NCBI GenBank assembly: GCA_050084515.1 | Contig: CM114274.1 | Coordinates: 22,072,001 to 22,136,000, forward strand | Direction: 5' to 3' | Source: Blasia pusilla | Lineage: Eukaryota; Marchantiophyta; Marchantiopsida; Blasiales | DNA length: 64,000 nucleotides | Shown: one piece after another, positions 59,150 to 64,000 of the stretch | Position numbering within the stretch: position 1 is the stretch's first letter | Layout: every line of letters begins with the position of its first letter | Position numbers and translations under genes: made by a program | The notes under the pieces: model-generated | Databases searched by the model: none | Told to the model about the DNA's origin: nothing | The model's input: only the letters and a program-made list of their open reading frames with translations

Positions 59150-59800
59150 TTGTAGAGGCATCCATTGCTTAGCCATCGGTAGGCATAGCAGGACCCTCTG
59201 GAATGACATGGCGATTACAATAGACAAAATGCCATTGTCCAATATTCCACATATGGGCAACCTTTGTTGCTCTTTTCAAGTGTATTTTGTGAAATTCTTT
59301 GTTTGGCACCACGCACCAGGGCATCTCTGACATTGAACAAAGTCTTATATGCCAAATTGATATTCCTTACAAACATCACAAAAATGACGTGGGCAAGAAT
59401 TAGGAGCAATATCAAGGTTCTGTGGGCAAGATGTATGCGGAAATAGCCACACACGCTATATAGTCCTCACACAACCAAGGTGGTAATAAGAATGACAGTC
59501 AGGATGTGCACACTTGATCACTTGGGGCTCCTCTACGATGGGGCATACCATTTTTCCAATAAGTCCACATGAGAATCATTTTCCTCTATGCAATTTTCAA
59601 TGACAAAGGTGATAAAGCTAAGCCAAGGTAGAGACCAATCATGATTCTTTGGCAAGATGACAGATGTGTAAGACTCCCCAAGGCCATCATCATCGTTGGG
59701 TGGATTTCCTTCAAGGAGGAAATGGAAAAGGCGACCATATGGCCCATCAAAAATTATAACATGCAACTCCACCCTCATCACACCAATAACAACAAGGGGG
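59150..59800 (-). pseudogene. Broken PHD-like zinc-finger gene fragment
   Basis: The open part at 59781-59533 (SYTSVILPKNHDWSLPW, HVDLLEKWYAPS) runs into a zinc-binding pattern in another frame: IKCAHPDCHSYYHLGC near 59500, then CPRHFCDVCKEYQFG near 59375, a stop, then FVQCQRCPGAWC near 59325, and WHFVYCNRHVIPEGP near 59220. The spacing of Cys and His resembles paired PHD fingers of plant chromatin proteins (EDM2- or NSD-like). Stops and frame changes within about 300 bp mark it as a pseudogene or captured fragment. It stands next to a truncated gypsy element. Without a search the family is uncertain. Confidence 0.4.
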
Positions 59801-59860
59801 ATCTATGCGCACTAATTGAGAATCAAAGGGTTCAGACCCACATGTCATGATGCTGGATAG

Positions 59861-61426
59861 TCAGATAAGCAAGATTACCTCAATTTTTGTGAGGTTTTTT
59901 GGTCTCAATAATGCACCAAAAGGAGCCGAAATCCACCAATCTTTTAGCAAGACGCTCAACCTGAAGGGTCTACGTCTTAACTCCACCTCATACGCATCTA
60001 GGAATGTATTCCCCAAGACTCCGTCAATGCCATCCATTTCGCACACAGTGAAATTCTCCTTCAACTCGAATACCCCCCATCCTACTGTCAAACCAAAGAC
60101 CAAATCAGAAGTCCGATGAGACTTGCCTCCTGCAAATCCTACTCGAATGGGCTCATCCGCCTTAGAGGTAGAGAGCCCCAGTTCCTTCACGATTTTTGGG
60201 CTTAGGAAGGAGTGCGAAGCACCTCTATCCATGAGCAACAACACATCGCGATCAACAATCTTGGATCTTAGGTACACCAAATTGTGCGTCCTCTTGGTGA
60301 CTTGAAGGGACGTCTCGAGATCTCCCGCCAAGAGATGCTTAGCAGCAAACGCAATCATACTCCCATTACTAAACTTCGGTTTCGAACACCCTTTCGTCAG
60401 GTGCCTAGGTTTGCCACAGTTGTAGCATACGACCTTGCCGTTCCTTGACTTTGAGTGTTGTCCTCCTCTCGGTTTCGCATGAAGTTCCACTCGTTTTGCT
60501 GCCGGGGCAGACGACTCTCCTAGTTCGTGCTGGCCCCCACTCCAGCCTCTCTTGAACGCCTCCTTATTTTTCGACTTTTTCGAAAAACCTTTTTGCTTGA
60601 AGGGTTTCTGGGTTTGGACCTCATCGTCCCCAATCCGCTCCGCTAGCCTCAGAAGATCCGCGCAGGTCTCTGGCAACGTCGGCATTCGATAAAGGGCCTT
60701 TTCAGCGCTCGGTTTGAGTCCACTAATGAAGATAGCCTTCTTCGCGTGCTCATCCATCTTTGGACTAGAAGTCAGTTTCGCACTAAACTCCCTCACATAC
60801 GCGCTTAAGGAACCACTCTGCCACATCTGCACGCATTCCACCGTGTCGCGCAACCCTTGGTACTCCGGAGTGAACCGATCCCCAATCAACTCCTTGAACT
60901 CCTCCCAACTCAGAGGTGACTCGCCGCCCATATATTCCTCTCGTTGAGCTGTCCACCATTGTAGAGCATGATCCTTCAGGAAAGGAACGACTACCGTCAC
61001 CTTGTCCTACTCAGCTGCCCTCTGCGCCTCAAAGTACAGTTCCAGTTCCGTAAGGAAATCCTTCACTTTCCGCGAGCGCCCCACTCCAGTGAATGGCGTG
61101 GGCAGGTTTGTCTTGCAGAGCTTTTTTCCCGCACCCGGGGTTCGAGTGGCCTCTAACTCTGCAATCCGCTTGCTTTGCTGGGACATCTGCTCCACCAACA
61201 CCTTCAACAAGTCCAACGTCTGGCTTGACTCAGTCCGTTCCCCTGAGTTTGGGTCCACTGGCCCCGCGGAAGGATTCACCTCCGGAACGTCCTCACGACT
61301 GGCGTTCAACTCTTCGGGAGTCTCCGTCTCCTCCATAGCTTCACGGTCCGGCATTGGTTCCTCTCTTGGTTCACGTTGCTTGATTTGGCGCTTCTTGGGT
61401 TGTTCTCCCTCGATCGCCATTTCCAA
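59861..61426 (-). pseudogene. Ty3/gypsy gag-protease, copy A
   Basis: One reading frame from the Met at 61426 to 59861, broken only by a TAG at about 61005, where copy B has CAA. Gag: LCKTNLPTPFTGVGRSRKVK, DHALQWWTAQREEYMG, FKELIGDRFTPEYQ, ISGLKPSAEKALYRMP, LLRLAERIGDDEVQ. Zinc knuckle CYNCGKPRHLTKGC. The protease has MDRGASHSF, so the catalytic D-[ST]-G reads D-R-G, followed by DGIDGVLGNTFLDAYEVEL. The reading stops near 59861, and no reverse transcriptase follows: the element is truncated at about 59870-59880. A PBS and LTR remnant lie upstream at 61557-61706. Confidence 0.92.
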
Positions 61427-61556
61427 GCCAACTCACTCAGATCTCCTCCTCGTTTCTTGCGTCTCTCCTCGAGCGTTTGAGTCTAGCCGCTACCTTTGAG
61501 TTTCCCCAAGCGTCCGGTTGATCCCATGACCCCAAGTTCTCGCTCACCAAGGATTT

Positions 61557-61568
61557 GCTCTGATACCA
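61557..61568 (-). other. Primer binding site complementary to initiator Met tRNA
   Basis: The minus strand reads TGGTATCAGAGC, the usual plant retrotransposon PBS for tRNA-iMet, two bases from the LTR end at 61571. It fixes the orientation and the 5' LTR boundary of copy A. Confidence 0.9.
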
Positions 61569-61570
61569 CT

Positions 61571-61706
61571 TGTCGCGCCCCTACTCTCCTTGAACGTCAA
61601 TCTTTAGTGTTGCGGAAGCGTACGTTCAGTAGGTCACGAACTCATCGCCGATCTGCACCCAAACACGCACTCTCGTTAGTCGGGTCTGGGCCAACCAGCG
61701 TTCCAA
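61571..61706 (-). mobile_element. 5' LTR remnant of gypsy copy A, 136 bp
   Basis: Begins TGTCGCGCCCC and matches the first 136 bp of the solo LTR at 61759 almost base for base. It stops abruptly after AGCGTTCCAA, where protease sequence of copy B begins. The other roughly 860 bp of the LTR are missing. Confidence 0.88.
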
Positions 61707-64000
61707 AGGTCTTTGCCTCAGTTACATCTCATACGCATCCAAGAACGTGTTCCCCAAGTGTCGCGCCCCTACTCTCCTTGAACGTGAATCTTTAGTGTTG
61801 CGAAAGCGTACGTTCAGTAGGTCACGAACTCATCGCCGATCTGCACCCAAACATGCACTCTCGTTAGTCGGGTCTGGGCCAACTAGCGTTCCAACCCACC
61901 GAGTCCTCAACTCGGCGTCTCATCAAGCTCAACCTTCCTTAGTTCCTAGTTCCCAAAACATGGCAAGTCCTTCAAGACTTGGAACAGACTTCCTGGTTAG
62001 TCCAGGGATTTGAAACGGCACTTGCGCGCCTAGCGATCCCAACTGTTCAACGGTCCTTGGGTGAGTTCCAAACCGAGACCCAAGTAATTGAGTCGCGGGG
62101 TGGAATCCGAGAGGGATGTCTAAAATCGCCTCAACTTGGTGCAGGTTTTCCAACCCAACCCCCAAACTCGCGTTCCGTTCCATGCCCTTGAGCCGCCCCG
62201 CGGCGCCCAAAGTGGGGTTTGGGTTCCAAGCACTGTCGGAGACCTTCCCCCTTACTAGTACTTCTGGGGTTCTCCAATAACCCCTCCCCTTTGGGAAAAG
62301 AGGGTCGGGCCCTTCATTGTGGCCCTCAACCCGACTCCACTTACAGTCGTTTTCGGGTTCTTTCTTAGCCGGTGTTTATGCGTTTGCAGCAATCTTTTGT
62401 GCGTTTGGACCGGCTCTCCATAAGCTTTCCAACGCATCCTTATTTGTTCCAAACGCATCTCGGCGCTAAAAGTTATGGCCATAAATACATTCGGAAACTC
62501 TCAAACGCTAGTGGCGTTCCAAATCCGGATCTTTCCTTTGGCAACCCACTTCCTAGACTCGACTTCTTTCAAGTCTCATTCCGCGTTTGGTCCAGGTTTC
62601 TCAGTCGCGACCATAACATCTGAAACGCGACTCCTTGCTTGCGTCTCGTCTCTTGTCTCCTCTTTGAGACAACTCCAACGCGCAAACCATCTTAGCGTGA
62701 GCCCGCTAATGTTCCGATGTTCCGCTTGGCACTTGTTTGGTCATGAGGGTCGCGACACCAAGACTCCGTCGATTTTGTCCATGTCGCAAACTGTGAAATT
62801 CTCCTTCAACTCAAATACTCCGCATCCCACAACTAGCCCTAAAACCAGATTTGAAGTTTGGTGGGACTTGCCTCCCGCAAATCCTACCCTAATGGGTTCA
62901 TCCGTCTTGGTTGTTGGCAATCCCAACATTTTCACGATTCTCGGACTCAAGAATGAGTGCGAAGCACTTGTATCAACGAGCAAAATCACATCGCGATTAG
63001 CGATTCTGGATCCTAGGTAAACCAAATTGGGCGTTCTCTTGGTGACTTGGAGAGATGTATCTAGATCTCATGCCGATAAGTGCTTAGCAGCAAACACAAT
63101 CATACTCAGTTTACTAACCTTGGGCCTAATACATTCCTTAGCCATATGCCCGGGTTTGCCACAGTTGTAGCAAATCACTTTGGCATTCGTTGACTTCGAG
63201 TCAGGGGCAAGAGACCCTCCGTGGTTGCGCTCGCCCCCATTACAAACCCTCTTGAATGTCCCTTTTTTTTTCAGTAACTTAGAAAAACGTTTTGGCTCAA
63301 AGGGTTTATGGTGTTGGACTTCATCGTCCCCAATCCGCTCTGCTAGCCTCAGAAGATTTGCGCATGTCTCTGGGATGTGAGGCATACGAAAGAGGGCCTT
63401 TTCGGCGCTCGGTTTGAGTCCACTTAAGAAGATCACTCTTTTTGTATGTTCATCCGTGGAAAGTGCACTCATGAGTGCACTAAACTCTTGCACATAAGCG
63501 CCAAGGGATCCGCTCTGGCGCAACCTCACAACCTCCATGCCATCGCGATACTCCTGATATTCCGGAGTGAATCGGTTCCCAATCAACTCCTTGAAATCTT
63601 CCCAACTCAACGTTTTCCCACGGCCTAGATGTTCTTTACGGTGAGCCGTCCACCAATGGAGAGCGTGATCCTTGAGAAACGTGACCGCTACAGTCACCTT
63701 GTCTTGTTCATCTGCCTTTTGCGCTTCGAAATATAGTTCGAGTTCCGTTAGAAACTCACTCACTTTCCGAGAACGCACCATTCCTAGGAATGGCGCTGGC
63801 AAATTTGTCTTACAAAGCTTCTTGCCGGAACTAGAGGCTCCATTTGACTTGAATTCCATTATTACCTTGCTCTGTTCTGCCATCTGGTCTGCCATCACCT
63901 TCATCAATCCCATCATTTGGATATAAAAGGCCAGATCGTTTGAGTTTGGAACCGAAGGTCTCGCGGAACATCCTCATGTTTGGGACTCGGCACTTCGGGA
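61707..64000 (-). pseudogene. Ty3/gypsy gag-protease, copy B (interrupted, runs off the window)
   Basis: Second copy of the same family. Gag at 63916-63068 (LCKTNLPAPFLGMVRSRKV, DHALHWWTAHRKEHLG, FKELIGNRFTPEYQEY, zinc knuckle CYNCGKPGHMAKEC), then an in-frame TGA near 63070 where copy A has GGA. Protease at 63025-62758 with VDTSASHSF (D-T-S in place of D-[ST]-G). It is interrupted by a solo LTR at 61759-62757 and continues for about 50 bp at 61707-61758, where it joins the LTR remnant of copy A. The N-terminal gag continues beyond 64000. Confidence 0.9.
61759..62757 (-). mobile_element. Solo LTR nested in gypsy copy B, 5-bp target duplication
   Basis: 999 bp from TGTCGCGCCCC to GGGTCGCGACA, flanked by CCAAG at 61754-61758 and 62758-62762. 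Removing it rejoins the protease reading of copy B, which aligns with copy A across the point (CCCCAAG-ACTCCGTC). It is the same LTR family as 6101-7134 and 61571-61706. The orientation equals copy A and B (minus). Confidence 0.93.

Overview
The window is nuclear DNA of a land plant with a large, transposon-rich genome. The evidence is a 16-exon gene with GT-AG introns, Ty3/gypsy and Ty1/copia retroelements, plant CACTA (En/Spm) transposons with Tnp2 and DUF4216 domains, an L1-type LINE family, Helitron ends and solo LTRs. The species cannot be named from the sequence. One decayed fragment resembles elements I associate with mosses, lycophytes and ferns, so a non-flowering plant is possible, but this is weak.

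Layout. 1-8829: CACTA element 1 on the minus strand (subterminal repeats, TNPA-like region, Tnp2 gene). It is broken by a LINE fragment (742-1482) and a solo LTR with 5-bp target duplications (6101-7134), and it ends against a second LINE fragment (8830-9257). 9258-12842: AT-rich sequence without a recognisable gene apart from an unidentified decayed coding stretch (11.1-12.3 kb). 12843-19064: a dispersed repeat carrying a long (TC)n tract, a decayed plus-strand gypsy gag, and a minus-strand gypsy pol pseudogene. 19065-27999: CACTA element 2, inserted into that gypsy pol, with a clear CACTA terminus, a dense TGACTCAT-type subterminal array, a TNPA-like gene and a Tnp2 gene. 28000-30606: the longest LINE copy. 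30607-31945: a copia-type solo LTR whose U3 is packed with AAGACT motifs. 32337-32710: the second copy of the dispersed repeat, without the (TC)n expansion. 33165-34492: head-to-tail Helitron termini. 34618-36874: a truncated copia element bracketed by two copies of one palindrome.

36875-48260 holds the one gene that looks intact: a plus-strand orthologue of DDM1/LSH (HELLS), the SNF2-family chromatin remodeler that maintains DNA methylation and silences transposons. I could assemble 16 exons into an uninterrupted 767-codon reading frame with all helicase motifs present. Intron 8 has an apparent GC-AG boundary and contains a decayed LINE.

48.3-59 kb is mostly AT-rich intergenic sequence with a perfect 17-bp hairpin, a CACTACAAG-type terminus, a second (TC)n tract, a decayed element fragment (53.7-54.7 kb) and a GC-rich palindrome cluster (58 kb). 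59.15-59.8 kb carries a broken PHD-like zinc-finger gene fragment. 59.86-64 kb holds two minus-strand copies of one gypsy family (gag, zinc knuckle, protease) with different inactivating lesions, plus a solo LTR of the same family nested inside one of them.

The transposons do not form a pathway with the gene. The theme is a transposon-silencing gene lying within repeatedly nested, mostly dead transposons. I found no evidence of a wholly new biological system. The most unusual structures are the palindromes flanking the copia fragment, the Helitron end array and the AAGACT-rich LTR.
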